Of a DNA stretch of 64,000 nucleotides, positions 48,639 through 58,361 are shown piece after piece. This DNA is from Pseudomonas viciae (GTDB lineage Bacteria; Pseudomonadota; Gammaproteobacteria; Pseudomonadales; Pseudomonadaceae): positions 5,468,001-5,532,000 of the forward strand of contig NZ_CP035088.1 in NCBI RefSeq assembly GCF_004786035.1, read 5' to 3'. A program made the translations under genes and the position numbers. Numbering within the stretch: position 1 is the stretch's first letter; every line of letters starts with the position of its first letter. Below the pieces are notes generated by a model. The model saw only the letters and a program-made list of their open reading frames with translations. It searched no databases and was not told the origin of the DNA.

Positions 48639-50111
48639 CTACTTAGCCTGGCTCAAGTCAGGGGTGTCGTTGCCGGCTTCCAGCCCACCGCCCAACGCCG
48701 TCACCAGGTCGCCATGGGCCATCAGGCGCGCTGCTTCTACCTGCTGCCGCACCTGTTGCTGCTTGAACAACAGGCTCTGGGCGTTGAGCACGTTGAGGTA
48801 GTCCGTCAACCCGCGCTGGAACGCCACCAGCGCAATGTCGTAAGTGCGCTGGGCGGCCGCCACCGACTCGGCGGCAAAGGCTTGTTGCTTGTCCATCGAT
48901 TCACGACGGATCAACTGATCGGAAATGCTCTTGAGCGCGTTCACCAGGGTCCGGTTGTAGTGGGCAACGGCGATGTCATAACCGGCGGCCGCCTCGCCCA
49001 ACTGTGAGCGCAGGCGCCCGCCGTCGAAGATCGGCAGCGAGATGGCCGGGCCGACGTTATAGGTGAGTTTTTTGCCGGTCAAAAACTCCAGCGCCCCACC
49101 GCCAGTGGCCATGTAGCCGACACTCGCCACCAGGTCGACGTTGGGATAAAAGCCGGCGCGGGCCACCTCGATGCCCCGCGCCTGGGCCGCCACTTGCCAA
49201 CGCCCGACCACCACATCCGGGCGCTGGCCCAGCAGTTCGGCGGGTAATGCCGACGGCAGCTTCAAAGGCGCGCCGAGGGCCAGGGTTGGACGTTGCAACC
49301 GCGCGCCCTCTCCTGGCCCCTTGCCCGCCAATGCCGCCAATTGATTGCGGCTCAAGGCAATGGCTTCATCGAGGGCGTCGAGTTGGCGATGGGTCTCAGG
49401 CAACGGCGCCTGGGCCTGGCTGACTTCGAAATGGGTACCGATGCCACCGTCCAGGCGTTTTTGCGCCAGGTCGAGAATCTGCTCTTGCTGGTGGAGCGTG
49501 GCGACAGCGATATCGCGCTGGGCGTAATGCAACGAAAACTGGATATAGGCGCGCACGATGTTGCTCTGCAGTTCCAGTTGCGCCTGCCGCGCCTCAGCGA
49601 CACTGGCATGGGCCAGGTCAACCGCCCGCTCACTGGCATTACGCTCGCGGCCCCATAGGTCCAGGGCGTAGCTCAAGCCCAGGCCAGCGTTGTTGTCCCA
49701 GGTGGTGGTGTCGGCGAGTTCGCCAGGGCCATAGAACTGATCGGTGGGCCAGTTGTGACGCTTGAAGGTCGCCTGGCCATTGATCTGCAGCGACTCGGCG
49801 GCCTCGGCCACACCGGCCATGGCCTTGGCCTGACGCACCCGTGCCACCGCCATGGCCAGGCTCGGGCTATCGTGCACGGCCAGGTCGATCCAGCGATTCA
49901 ACTGCGGGTCGCCATAGGCGCTCCACCATTGGCGGGTAGGCCAGTGGGCGTCGCGGGCGGCCTCGCGGATGGTCGCATCGGTAGCCAATTGGTTGGCCGG
50001 TAATACCTGGCTTTGCGGCCCAATCCCTCCTGTCCCGATGCAACCACTGATGGTGAATGTCAGAACCCAAACACTGAGAGTCTTCAGCTCTCTGCTGATG
50101 CAACGCGGCAC
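48639..50111 (-). CDS. OprM/NodT-type outer-membrane efflux lipoprotein
   Basis: 490 residues forming a TolC-like trimeric duct. A signal-II peptide ends in ISGC (lipobox, Cys about residue 23). Two OEP repeats follow: WWSAYGDPQLNRWIDLAV, GLSYALDLWGRERN, and YNVGPAISLPIFDGGRLRSQ. GTG 50111 is chosen: it gives a proper signal peptide (PRCISRELKTLSVWVLTFTI) and has AGGA upstream. The open frame runs on to 50243 through a REP, which is not plausible coding. First gene of the efflux operon, divergent from the LysR gene. Confidence 0.9.
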   Translation of the reverse strand: MPRCISRELKTLSVWVLTFTISGCIGTGGIGPQSQVLPANQLATDATIREAARDAHWPTRQWWSAYGDPQLNRWIDLAVHDSPSLAMAVARVRQAKAMAGVAEAAESLQINGQATFKRHNWPTDQFYGPGELADTTTWDNNAGLGLSYALDLWGRERNASERAVDLAHASVAEARQAQLELQSNIVRAYIQFSLHYAQRDIAVATLHQQEQILDLAQKRLDGGIGTHFEVSQAQAPLPETHRQLDALDEAIALSRNQLAALAGKGPGEGARLQRPTLALGAPLKLPSALPAELLGQRPDVVVGRWQVAAQARGIEVARAGFYPNVDLVASVGYMATGGGALEFLTGKKLTYNVGPAISLPIFDGGRLRSQLGEAAAGYDIAVAHYNRTLVNALKSISDQLIRRESMDKQQAFAAESVAAAQRTYDIALVAFQRGLTDYLNVLNAQSLLFKQQQVRQQVEAARLMAHGDLVTALGGGLEAGNDTPDLSQAK

Positions 50112-50173
50112 TTGCGCAAAATTCCTGAGAGGGGGGCATGACGACGAGGATGGCTGCCTGTTAACGCAAAACT

Positions 50174-50197
50174 TGTGGGAGCGAGCTCGCTCCCACA
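50174..50197. repeat. REP palindrome (perfect 24 bp)
   Basis: TGTGGGAGCGAG / CTCGCTCCCACA, perfectly self-complementary, in the divergent region between the efflux operon and the LysR gene. Confidence 0.9.
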
Positions 50198-50370
50198 GGT
50201 GCCCGCCAAGGCCCGCTCCTGCTTTGGCGGCAATTCTAGGCATCGCCCTCCCCGGCGATAAGCCGACCTTTCTGTGAATCTTTGTTACCGTTAACGCGAT
50301 AATCCATTAGTCGGGTCCCGTAGCGCTGTAACTTCATGTCACAATTTGCCACCGCCCAAGAGAGCCCTCC

Positions 50371-51339
50371 ATGGACACCTTGCAAAACATGCGCGCATTC
50401 AGCTGCGTTGCCGAAGCCGGTAGTTTCACTGCCGCCGCCGCGCAACTGGACACCACGACAGCCAACGTCTCGCGCGCGGTTTCCAACCTGGAAGCCCATC
50501 TGCAAACGCGCCTGCTCAACCGCACCACCCGTCGTATTGCCCTGACCGAGGCGGGTAAACGCTACTTGCTGCGTTGCGAGCAGATCCTGGCGTATGTCGA
50601 GGAAGCCGAAGCCGAAGCCAGTGATGCCCATGCACGCCCCGCCGGGCAGTTGAAGGTCCACACCATGACCGGCATCGGCCAGCATTTCGTGATCGATGCC
50701 ATCGCCCGTTACCGCAAGACCCATCCGGACGTGACCTTCGACCTGACCCTGGCCAACCGGGTGCCGGACATTCTTGACGAGGGCTACGACGTCTCCATCG
50801 TGCTCGCCAGCGAGTTGCCGGATTCGGGCTTCGTCTCCCAGCGCCTTGGCATCACCTACAGCATCGTCTGCGCATCGCCGGCCTACGTGAAAGCCAGCGG
50901 CTGCCCGCAAAAACCCGGCGACTTGCTCAACCACGCCTGCCTGCGCCTGGTCAGCCCGGTCATTCCGTTGGAGAAATGGGTGTTCGACGGCCCGGAAGGC
51001 CAGGAAATGGTCACCATCAACAGCTCACCGTTCCTGGTGAATTCCGCCGATGCGATGAAAACCGCGATCACCAGCGGCATGGGTGTGGGGGTATTGCCGG
51101 TGTACGCCGCCATCGAAGGCCTGCGCAACGGCACCCTGGTGCGGGTGATGCCCAACTACCGTTCCCAGGAACTGAACCTCTATGCCATCTACCCTTCGCG
51201 CCAATACCTGGATGCGAAAATCAAGACGTGGGTCGAATACCTGCGAGGCTCGTTGCCAGAAATCCTCGCGGCGCACCAGGCCGAGCTGACGGCTTATGAA
51301 TTGAGTGGAAGCCTGGCGGGCGCACGGGCAGCGAACTGA
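50371..51339 (+). CDS. LysR-family transcriptional regulator
   Basis: 322 residues. N-terminal winged HTH (MRAFSCVAEAGSFTAAAAQL, TTANVSRAVSNLEAHL) and a periplasmic-binding-protein-like effector domain (residues about 90-300). Divergent from the AaeXAB-type operon, 259 bp away, so it most likely regulates it in response to an aromatic acid, as AaeR does; the ligand is not known. Confidence 0.9.
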   Translation: MDTLQNMRAFSCVAEAGSFTAAAAQLDTTTANVSRAVSNLEAHLQTRLLNRTTRRIALTEAGKRYLLRCEQILAYVEEAEAEASDAHARPAGQLKVHTMTGIGQHFVIDAIARYRKTHPDVTFDLTLANRVPDILDEGYDVSIVLASELPDSGFVSQRLGITYSIVCASPAYVKASGCPQKPGDLLNHACLRLVSPVIPLEKWVFDGPEGQEMVTINSSPFLVNSADAMKTAITSGMGVGVLPVYAAIEGLRNGTLVRVMPNYRSQELNLYAIYPSRQYLDAKIKTWVEYLRGSLPEILAAHQAELTAYELSGSLAGARAAN

Positions 51340-51367
51340 AGTCGCCCCCGCACTCCGAGGATGATGC

Positions 51368-51625
51368 TCAGCGCTTGCCCATCGAGCGACGCGTGCCGGG
51401 AGGCGCGGCGCCCGGGGTCTTGGTATGGCCGTTCTTCGCACCGTTCTTGTACCACGGCTGTTGCCCGGCACCTTTGGCCGCAGCCAGTTCACCGGGCTTG
51501 AACGGGAATTTGAAGGCAGGGATCGCCGCTTGGGCGTTCTCGTCGCTGGAAACATCGCTGTCAGGCAGGTCGGCCTGTTCGCCGCTCGGGCGTTCGTCCG
51601 CGGGCGAAGGTGTTGGGGAAGTCAT
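51368..51625 (-). CDS. Small conserved hypothetical protein
   Basis: 85 residues, low complexity and probably disordered: Pro/Ser/Asp/Glu-rich first half (TPSPADERPSGEQADLPDSD), then FKFPFKPGELAAAKG and a basic tail (QQPWYKNGAKNGHTKTPG ... TRRSMGKR). No signal or membrane segment. Codon use is normal and the start has AGCTTT-only context, so the evidence is moderate. Function unknown. Confidence 0.65.
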   Translation of the reverse strand: MTSPTPSPADERPSGEQADLPDSDVSSDENAQAAIPAFKFPFKPGELAAAKGAGQQPWYKNGAKNGHTKTPGAAPPGTRRSMGKR

Positions 51626-51762
51626 GTAAAGCTCCGGGTAATGCGTGCAAGTCGGGCCCGGAGAACGAGCCGCGAAAGGCGCCAGTATACCTGCCCGATA
51701 CCGGGGCGCGCTGGGCAGATTCGACCAGCGTCATCACTCGTCTTACAGGAAGTCGGGACCAA

Positions 51763-51780
51763 ACTGACAAGCCTGTCAGT
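51763..51780. promoter_or_regulatory. 18-bp palindrome upstream of the RND efflux operon
   Basis: ACTGACA-AGCC-TGTCAGT, 83 bp before the fusion-protein start. A -10-like TATAAG follows near 51814. It could be the site of the response regulator encoded in the same operon. Confidence 0.5.
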
Positions 51781-51862
51781 TAGGCGTCACCTTCCTGACC
51801 GTCTCGCAACGCTATATAAGAAAGATAGATATCCTTCCGTCCTGAACCGGCTCTTCGCATCC

Positions 51863-53020
51863 ATGCACATCCAGAAAAAAACTGTCCTGCTCGTTGCGCT
51901 GTTGGTCGCCCTGGGGGCGCTTGTCCTCTGGTATGTCATGAAGCCTGTCACCGCCAAACCCGGTGTGCCTACTGCCGTTCCGGTACGGGTCGTCAGCGTG
52001 GTGCAAAAGGACGTGCCCCGTTTTGCCAGCGGCATCGGCACGGTGCTGTCACTGCACAGCGTGGTGATCCGCCCGCAGATCGACGGCATCCTCACCAAGC
52101 TGCTGGTCAAGGAAGGGCAACGGGTCAAGAAGGGTGACCTGCTGGCAACCATCGATGATCGCTCCATCCGCGCCAGCCTCGACCAGGCCCGCGCCCAGCT
52201 CGGCGAGAGCCAGGCGCAACTGGCGGTGGCCCAGGTCAATCTCAAGCGCTACAAATTGCTCAGTGTCGACGACGGTGTCTCGAAACAGACCTACGACCAG
52301 CAACAGGCGCTGGTCAATCAGCTCAAGGCCACGGCCCAGGGCAATCAGGCGGCCATCGATTCAGCCCAGGTGCAACTGTCCTACACCCAGATCCGTTCCC
52401 CGGTGAGCGGTCGCGTCGGTATTCGCAACGTGGATGAAGGCAACTTCCTGCGCACCAGCGACACCGAAGGTCTGTTCACCGTGACCCAGATCGATCCGAT
52501 CGCGGTGGAGTTCTCCCTGCCCCAGCAAATGCTGCCCACCTTGCAACGGTTGATCGCCGCGCCCGAGCAAGCCTTGGTCAAGGCCTACATCGGCGCCGAT
52601 GGCACTGCCGGGGAACTGCTCGGCGAGGGACGGCTGAGCCTCATCGACAACCAGATCAACGCCAACACCGGCACCCTGCGGGCCAAGGCTGAATTCAACA
52701 ACACCGCGCAACGGCTCTGGCCAGGACAGCTGGTAACACTGAAGATCCAGACCGCCCTCGAAAAAGACGCCCTGGTGGTTCCACCCACCGTGGTCCAACG
52801 GGGCCTTGAGCAGCACTTCGTCTACCGGATCAAGGGTGACAAGGTCGAGAGCGTGCCGGTGGTGATGGTTTACCAGGACAGCGACATGCACATCATCAAA
52901 GGCGTGAACGCCGGCGACCAACTGGTGAGCGACGGCCAGTCACGGCTCAAGCCGGGCGCCAGTATCCAGGTGCTCAGTGATCCGCCGGCCGTGGCCAAGT
53001 CTTCGGAGTTTCAGCCGTGA
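51863..53020 (+). CDS. RND efflux membrane-fusion protein (MdtA-like)
   Basis: 385 residues. N-terminal hydrophobic helix (LLVALLVALGALVLWYV), then barrel-sandwich/lipoyl halves (GILTKLLVKEGQRVKKGDLL, YTQIRSPVSGRVGIRNVDEG), alpha-hairpin with repeated Gln/Ala (ARAQLGESQAQLAVAQVNL) and beta-barrel. ATG 51863 (MHIQKKTVLL) starts the signal anchor; the very long frame back to 51425 is spurious. Its stop overlaps the GTG start of the pump. Confidence 0.93.
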   Translation: MHIQKKTVLLVALLVALGALVLWYVMKPVTAKPGVPTAVPVRVVSVVQKDVPRFASGIGTVLSLHSVVIRPQIDGILTKLLVKEGQRVKKGDLLATIDDRSIRASLDQARAQLGESQAQLAVAQVNLKRYKLLSVDDGVSKQTYDQQQALVNQLKATAQGNQAAIDSAQVQLSYTQIRSPVSGRVGIRNVDEGNFLRTSDTEGLFTVTQIDPIAVEFSLPQQMLPTLQRLIAAPEQALVKAYIGADGTAGELLGEGRLSLIDNQINANTGTLRAKAEFNNTAQRLWPGQLVTLKIQTALEKDALVVPPTVVQRGLEQHFVYRIKGDKVESVPVVMVYQDSDMHIIKGVNAGDQLVSDGQSRLKPGASIQVLSDPPAVAKSSEFQP

Positions 53021-56000
53021 AGGGCCGTGGTTCGGTTTCGGCGTGGTGCATCGATCACCCCATCGCCACGGTGTTGCTGACGTTTGCCCTGGTACTCCTG
53101 GGTTTTATCGCTTTTCCCAAACTTCCGGTCGCGCCATTGCCGGAGGCGGAATTCCCGACGATCCAGGTCAACGCCCAGCTCCCCGGTGCCAGCCCCGAGA
53201 CCATGGCTTCGTCGGTGGCAACCCCACTGGAGGTGCAGTTCAGCGCTATCCCCGGCATCACCCAGATGACCTCCAGCAGCGCCTTGGGCTCGACCAACCT
53301 GACCCTGCAGTTCAGCCTTGATAAAAGCATCGATACCGCAGCCCAGGAAGTCCAGGCAGCCATCAACACCGCCGCCGGCAAACTGCCCAACGACATGCCG
53401 AACCTGCCCACCTGGCGCAAGGTCAACCCGGCCGATAGCCCGGTGCTGATCCTCAGCATCAGCTCCACCCTGATGCCTGGCACCGAACTGAGCGACTACG
53501 TCGAAACCCTGCTGGCCCGTCAGATCAGTCAGATCGATGGTGTAGGACAAATCTACATCACCGGCCAACAACGTCCGGCGATCCGCGTCCAGGCCTCGGC
53601 TGACCGGCTCGCCGCCATCGGCCTGACCCTGGCGGACATCCGCGTGGCGCTCCAGCAAGCCAGCCTTAACCTGGCCAAGGGTGCCCTGTACGGCGAGTCG
53701 AGTGTTTCCACCCTGTCCACCAACGACCAGTTGTTCCAGCCCGAGGAATACGGTGAATTGATCGTGTCCTACAAGGACGGGGCACCGGTGCACCTCAAGG
53801 ACATCGCCAAGGTGGTCAACGGTTCGGAAAACGCCTACGTCCAGGCCTGGTCCGACAACGAACCGGGGGTCAACCTGGTGATTTTCCGGCAACCGGGGGC
53901 GAACATCGTCGAGACCGTCGACCGCATCCAGGCCGCCTTGCCCACCCTGCAAGCCATGCTGCCCGCCACCGTGCAGGTCAAGGTGCTGATCGACCGCACC
54001 CAGACCATCCGCGCCTCGCTGCATGAAGTGGAAATCACCTTGCTGATCGCGGTGCTGCTGGTGGTGGCGGTGATGGCGCTGTTCCTGCGCCAGCTCTCGG
54101 CAACCCTGATCGTCTCGGCGGTGCTGGGAGTATCGCTGACCGCCAGTTTCGCCCTGATGTACGTGATGGGCTTCAGCCTGAACAACCTGACCCTGGTGGC
54201 CATCGTCATCTCGGTGGGGTTCGTGGTGGACGACGCGATTGTGGTGGTGGAAAACATCCATCGGCACCTGGAGACCGGCGAAGGCATGCGCGAAGCGGCG
54301 ATCAAGGGCGCCAGCGAAATCGGCTTCACGGTGGTTTCCATCAGCTTCTCGCTGATCGCCGCGTTCATTCCACTGCTCTTCATGGGCGGCGTGGTCGGAC
54401 GGCTGTTCAAGGAGTTTGCCCTGACCGCCACCTCGACCATCCTGATTTCGGTGGTGGTGTCCCTGACCCTGGCGCCGACCCTGGCGGCGTTGTTCATGCG
54501 CGCCCCGGTGCATCATGCCCACAGCAAGACCGGCTTCGGCGAGCGCCTGCTGGGCGGGTACGAGCGGGGCCTGCGTCGGGCCCTGGCCCATCAGAAGCTG
54601 ATGCTCGGCGTGTTCGCCCTGACCCTGGCGCTGGCGGTGGTGGGCTACGTGTTCATCCCCAAGGGCTTCTTTCCGGTACAGGATACCGGCCTGGTGCTGG
54701 GCACCAGCGAAGCCGCCGCTGATGTGTCGTTCCCGGACATGGTGGCCAAGCACAAGGCCCTGGCCGAAATCGTTGCCGCCGACCCGGCGGTGCAGACCTT
54801 TTCCCATTCCGTCGGCGTCTCGGGCAACAACCAGACCATCGCCAACGGCCGCTTCTGGATCGCCCTCAAGCCTCGGGGCGAGCGGGACGTCTCGGCCAGC
54901 GGGTTCATCGACCGGATCCGCCCCAAACTGCTGAAAATCCCCGGTGTGGTGCTGTACCTCAGGGCCGGGCAGGACATCAACCTCAGCTCCGGCCCCAGCC
55001 GCGCCCAGTATCAATATGTACTCAAGAGCAACGACGGGCCGAGCCTCAACGCCTGGACACAAAAACTCACCGACAAGTTGCGCGGCAACCCGGCGTTCCG
55101 CGACATTTCCAACGACCTGCAACTGGGCGGCAGCATCACCCACATCAACATCGACCGCAGTGCGGCGGCGCGCTTCGGCCTCACCGCCAGCGACGTCGAC
55201 CAGGCCCTGTACGACGCCTTCGGGCAGCGGCAGATCAACGAATTCCAGACCGAGACCAACCAGTACAACGTGATTCTGGAGCTCGACACCGCACAACGCG
55301 GCAAGGCCGAAAGCCTGGCTTATTTCTACCTGCGTTCGCCCCTGAGCGGGGAAATGGTACCGCTCTCGGCCTTGGCCCGCTTCGATGCGCCAAGCAATGG
55401 TCCGTTGTCCATCGCCCACGACGGCATGTTCCCGGCCGCCAACCTGTCGTTCAACCTGGCGCCCGGCGTGGCCCTGGGGGACGCGGTACTCATGCTTGAG
55501 CAGGCGAAGAACGAGATCGGCATGCCGGCCGCCATCACCGGCAACTTCCAAGGCGCCGCCCAGGCATTCCAGAGTTCCCTGGCCAGCCAGCCGTGGCTGA
55601 TCCTCGCCGCACTGGTGGCGGTGTACATCATCCTCGGCGTGCTCTACGAGAGTTTCGTACACCCGCTGACAATCATCTCCACCTTGCCTTCGGCCGGCCT
55701 CGGCGCACTGATCATGCTTTGGCTGCTGGGCCAGGACTTTTCGATCATGGCGTTGATCGGGCTGGTCCTGCTGATCGGGATCGTCAAGAAGAATGGCATC
55801 CTGATGATCGACTTCGCCCTCGACGCCCAGCGCAACGGCGGAATGACGCCCCAGGAGGCGATTTTCCAGGCGTGCCTGACCCGCTTCCGGCCGATCATGA
55901 TGACCACCCTGGCCGCCCTGCTCGGCGCCCTGCCGCTGATGCTCGGCCATGGCCCCGGCGCGGAGCTGCGCCAGCCCCTGGGCATCGCGGTGGTGGGCGG

Positions 56001-56118
56001 CCTGCTGGTGAGCCAGGCGCTGACGCTGTTCACCACACCGGTCATATACTTGTGGCTCGAACGACTGTTCCATCGGCCTGGACCCGCTCCGACGGCGGCT
56101 CTGGCGAGCACAGACTGA
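53017..56118 (+). CDS. RND efflux pump (MdtB/MdtC-like, HAE-1 family)
   Basis: 1033-residue inner-membrane proton-driven exporter. N-terminal helix (HPIATVLLTFALVLLGFIAF), two large periplasmic porter regions, and helix bundles with the AcrB-type motif VVDDAIVVVENIHRHLE, in which the Asp residues carry protons. GTG 53017 overlaps the preceding TGA. Likely substrates are drugs or small organics. No outer-membrane channel gene is in this operon, so it must use one encoded elsewhere. Confidence 0.94.
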   Translation: MKGRGSVSAWCIDHPIATVLLTFALVLLGFIAFPKLPVAPLPEAEFPTIQVNAQLPGASPETMASSVATPLEVQFSAIPGITQMTSSSALGSTNLTLQFSLDKSIDTAAQEVQAAINTAAGKLPNDMPNLPTWRKVNPADSPVLILSISSTLMPGTELSDYVETLLARQISQIDGVGQIYITGQQRPAIRVQASADRLAAIGLTLADIRVALQQASLNLAKGALYGESSVSTLSTNDQLFQPEEYGELIVSYKDGAPVHLKDIAKVVNGSENAYVQAWSDNEPGVNLVIFRQPGANIVETVDRIQAALPTLQAMLPATVQVKVLIDRTQTIRASLHEVEITLLIAVLLVVAVMALFLRQLSATLIVSAVLGVSLTASFALMYVMGFSLNNLTLVAIVISVGFVVDDAIVVVENIHRHLETGEGMREAAIKGASEIGFTVVSISFSLIAAFIPLLFMGGVVGRLFKEFALTATSTILISVVVSLTLAPTLAALFMRAPVHHAHSKTGFGERLLGGYERGLRRALAHQKLMLGVFALTLALAVVGYVFIPKGFFPVQDTGLVLGTSEAAADVSFPDMVAKHKALAEIVAADPAVQTFSHSVGVSGNNQTIANGRFWIALKPRGERDVSASGFIDRIRPKLLKIPGVVLYLRAGQDINLSSGPSRAQYQYVLKSNDGPSLNAWTQKLTDKLRGNPAFRDISNDLQLGGSITHINIDRSAAARFGLTASDVDQALYDAFGQRQINEFQTETNQYNVILELDTAQRGKAESLAYFYLRSPLSGEMVPLSALARFDAPSNGPLSIAHDGMFPAANLSFNLAPGVALGDAVLMLEQAKNEIGMPAAITGNFQGAAQAFQSSLASQPWLILAALVAVYIILGVLYESFVHPLTIISTLPSAGLGALIMLWLLGQDFSIMALIGLVLLIGIVKKNGILMIDFALDAQRNGGMTPQEAIFQACLTRFRPIMMTTLAALLGALPLMLGHGPGAELRQPLGIAVVGGLLVSQALTLFTTPVIYLWLERLFHRPGPAPTAALASTD

Positions 56119-56127
56119 GGCGGGACC

Positions 56128-56802
56128 ATGCGCGTTCTGATTATCGAAGACGAAGAAAAAACCGCGGACTATCTGCACCGCGGCCTGACCGAACAGGGCT
56201 ACACCGTGGACGTGGCGCCGGACGGTATCGAGGGGCTGCACCTGGCCCTGGAAACCGACTACGCCGTGATCGTGCTCGACGTGATGCTGCCGGGCCTGGA
56301 CGGCTTCGGCGTGCTGCGGGCCTTGCGCGCCCGCAAGCAGACACCAGTCATCATGCTCACCGCCCGAGAACGGGTGGAAGACCGCATCAAGGGCTTGCGC
56401 GACGGTGCCGACGATTACCTGGGCAAACCCTTCTCTTTCCTTGAACTGGTGGCCCGCCTGCAAGCCCTGACCCGTCGCAGCGGCGGCCATGAACCGGTGC
56501 AGGTGAGCATCGCCGACCTGTGGATCGACCTGATCAGCCGCAAGGCCACGCGCGCGGGCCAACGCCTGGACCTGACGGCCAAGGAGTTCTCCCTGCTCAG
56601 CGTCCTCGCTCGCCGCCAGGGCGAAATCCTCTCGAAAACCGCCATCGCCGAAATGGTCTGGGACATCAACTTCGACAGCGACGCCAACGTAGTGGAAGTG
56701 GCGATCAAACGCCTGCGGGCCAAGCTTGATGGGCCGTTTGAACAGAAGTTGCTGCACACGATTCGCGGGATGGGCTACGTGCTGGAGAGCAGAAGTGAGT
56801 AA
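56128..56802 (+). CDS. OmpR-family response regulator (CopR/IrlR-like)
   Basis: 224 residues. Receiver domain with acidic pocket EDEE, phospho-acceptor Asp51 (LDVMLPGLDGF) and Lys100 (GKPF); C-terminal winged helix with AKEFSLLSVLARRQGEILSKT and VEVAIKRLRAKLD. The gene is 9 bp after the RND pump and overlaps the kinase gene, so pump and control genes form one operon. Confidence 0.94.
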   Translation: MRVLIIEDEEKTADYLHRGLTEQGYTVDVAPDGIEGLHLALETDYAVIVLDVMLPGLDGFGVLRALRARKQTPVIMLTARERVEDRIKGLRDGADDYLGKPFSFLELVARLQALTRRSGGHEPVQVSIADLWIDLISRKATRAGQRLDLTAKEFSLLSVLARRQGEILSKTAIAEMVWDINFDSDANVVEVAIKRLRAKLDGPFEQKLLHTIRGMGYVLESRSE

Positions 56803-58156
56803 CAGCCTCGCGCTACGCCTGAGCGGCATGTTCACGCTGGTGGCGGCGCTGGTGTTCCTGTTGATCGGCGGGGCCTTGTACCAGCAGGTCGCCAAGGGCC
56901 TGGGCCTGTTGCCCGAGGCCGAACTCGACGCGCGCTACAGCGTGCTCGAGTCGACGGTGGGCCGTTACGGTACGTCCGAGCACTGGGTGAAGATCAACAA
57001 CAAACTGCGATTGCTGGGCGAGGAAGACAAGCGCATCCACTTCTGGATCGTCAGCGGCGATCCGCACTTTGAATATGGCGACCCCGACCCGCAGATTCGT
57101 GCCTTTGCCGAAGGACCGCTGGGCAAACACGACCTCAAGTTACCCCATCGGCCATACCCGATGAAGGTGCTGGTGAGCCAGTTCCCGGCCAAGGACCAGC
57201 GCCCACCGCTACGTTTCATGATCGGCATCGACACCGAGACGTTCTACCAGACCCAGCATCGTCTGTTGGTGGCGCTGGTGAGCCTGGCGATTGTCGGTGT
57301 ACTGCTGGCCTCTTTGCTGGGCTACTGGGTCGCACGCATCGGCCTCAAACCCTTGATCAAACTCTCCGATGAGGCCCGGCGCCTGACCCCGCCCCGCCTG
57401 TCCGGGCGCCTGCGATTGTCGCCCTTGCCGCCGGAGCTTAGTCAGTTCGTCAGCTCCTTCAACGCCACCCTCGACCGGGTCGAACAGGCGTATTCACGGC
57501 TGGAGTCGTTCAATGCCGATGTCGCCCATGAACTGCGCTCGCCCCTGACCAACCTGATCGGCCAGACCCAGGTGGCATTGACCCGCGGGCGCTCGGCCGA
57601 ACATTACTTCGAAGTGCTGCAATCAAACCTCGAGGAGTTGGAGCGGCTGCGCTCGATCATCAACGACATGCTGTTCCTGGCCAGCGCAGACCAGGGCAGC
57701 AAGGCCACCAAGCTGACCAGCGCCTCCCTGGCCGGCGAAGTGGCGACCACTCTCGAATACCTGGACTTCATTCTGGAAGACGCCCAGGTCCAGGTGCGGG
57801 TCAGCGGTGACGCCCAGGCCAACATCGAGATCGCCCACCTGCGTCGGGCACTGATCAACCTGCTAAGCAACGCGGTGCAGCACACCGCGCCCGGGCAAGT
57901 CATCGACGTGCGCATCGAAACCCTTGGCGAGCAGATCAGCCTCGGTGTCACCAACCCTGGCGAGCCGATTGCCGGTGAACACCTGCCGCGCCTGTTCGAA
58001 CGCTTCTATCGAGTCGATGCCTCCCGCAGCAACAGCGGCGCCAACCACGGGTTGGGGCTGGCCATCGTCAAGGCGATTGCGCTGATGCACGGCGGGGATG
58101 TGTTCGTGCGCAGTGACCGAGGCGTGAATACCTTCGGGATCCGCTTGCCAGCCTGA
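56795..58156 (+). CDS. Sensor histidine kinase (heavy-metal-sensor-like)
   Basis: 453 residues. Two membrane helices (residues 12-30 and 158-180) flank a periplasmic sensor domain; then HAMP, the H-box FNADVAHELRSPLTNL with His245, and an HATPase domain (N-box LINLLSNAVQHTAPG, G-box NHGLGLAIVKAI). GTG 56795 overlaps the regulator stop; the frame upstream to 56726 is a shadow of the regulator. Signal unknown; genes around it suggest it tunes the RND pump. Confidence 0.93.
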   Translation: MSNSLALRLSGMFTLVAALVFLLIGGALYQQVAKGLGLLPEAELDARYSVLESTVGRYGTSEHWVKINNKLRLLGEEDKRIHFWIVSGDPHFEYGDPDPQIRAFAEGPLGKHDLKLPHRPYPMKVLVSQFPAKDQRPPLRFMIGIDTETFYQTQHRLLVALVSLAIVGVLLASLLGYWVARIGLKPLIKLSDEARRLTPPRLSGRLRLSPLPPELSQFVSSFNATLDRVEQAYSRLESFNADVAHELRSPLTNLIGQTQVALTRGRSAEHYFEVLQSNLEELERLRSIINDMLFLASADQGSKATKLTSASLAGEVATTLEYLDFILEDAQVQVRVSGDAQANIEIAHLRRALINLLSNAVQHTAPGQVIDVRIETLGEQISLGVTNPGEPIAGEHLPRLFERFYRVDASRSNSGANHGLGLAIVKAIALMHGGDVFVRSDRGVNTFGIRLPA

Positions 58157-58361
58157 CGCTCCCCGATGCTTAACGCCAGGCGATTGAATGCTGGGCGAAA
58201 GCCAAATGAAGCAAAATAAAAAGATCGCCGCCCTCAACAGCTCATACGCGTTATTGCGCGAACACTGATTGCCCGCTCTCACCGATCCAAGCACAATCAG
58301 CAAAAGGCCAGCATCTGGTGCATTGCCGGTTATGCAACCCTTTGGGACGGATCCCCGCCAC

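Noticed and set aside
53011..56895. 1294-codon open frame on the minus strand
   Set aside because: It is antisense to the RND pump and regulator genes, whose protein motifs are unmistakable; its translation is rich in His, Gln, Gly, Val and Asp as expected from GC-rich shadow frames.
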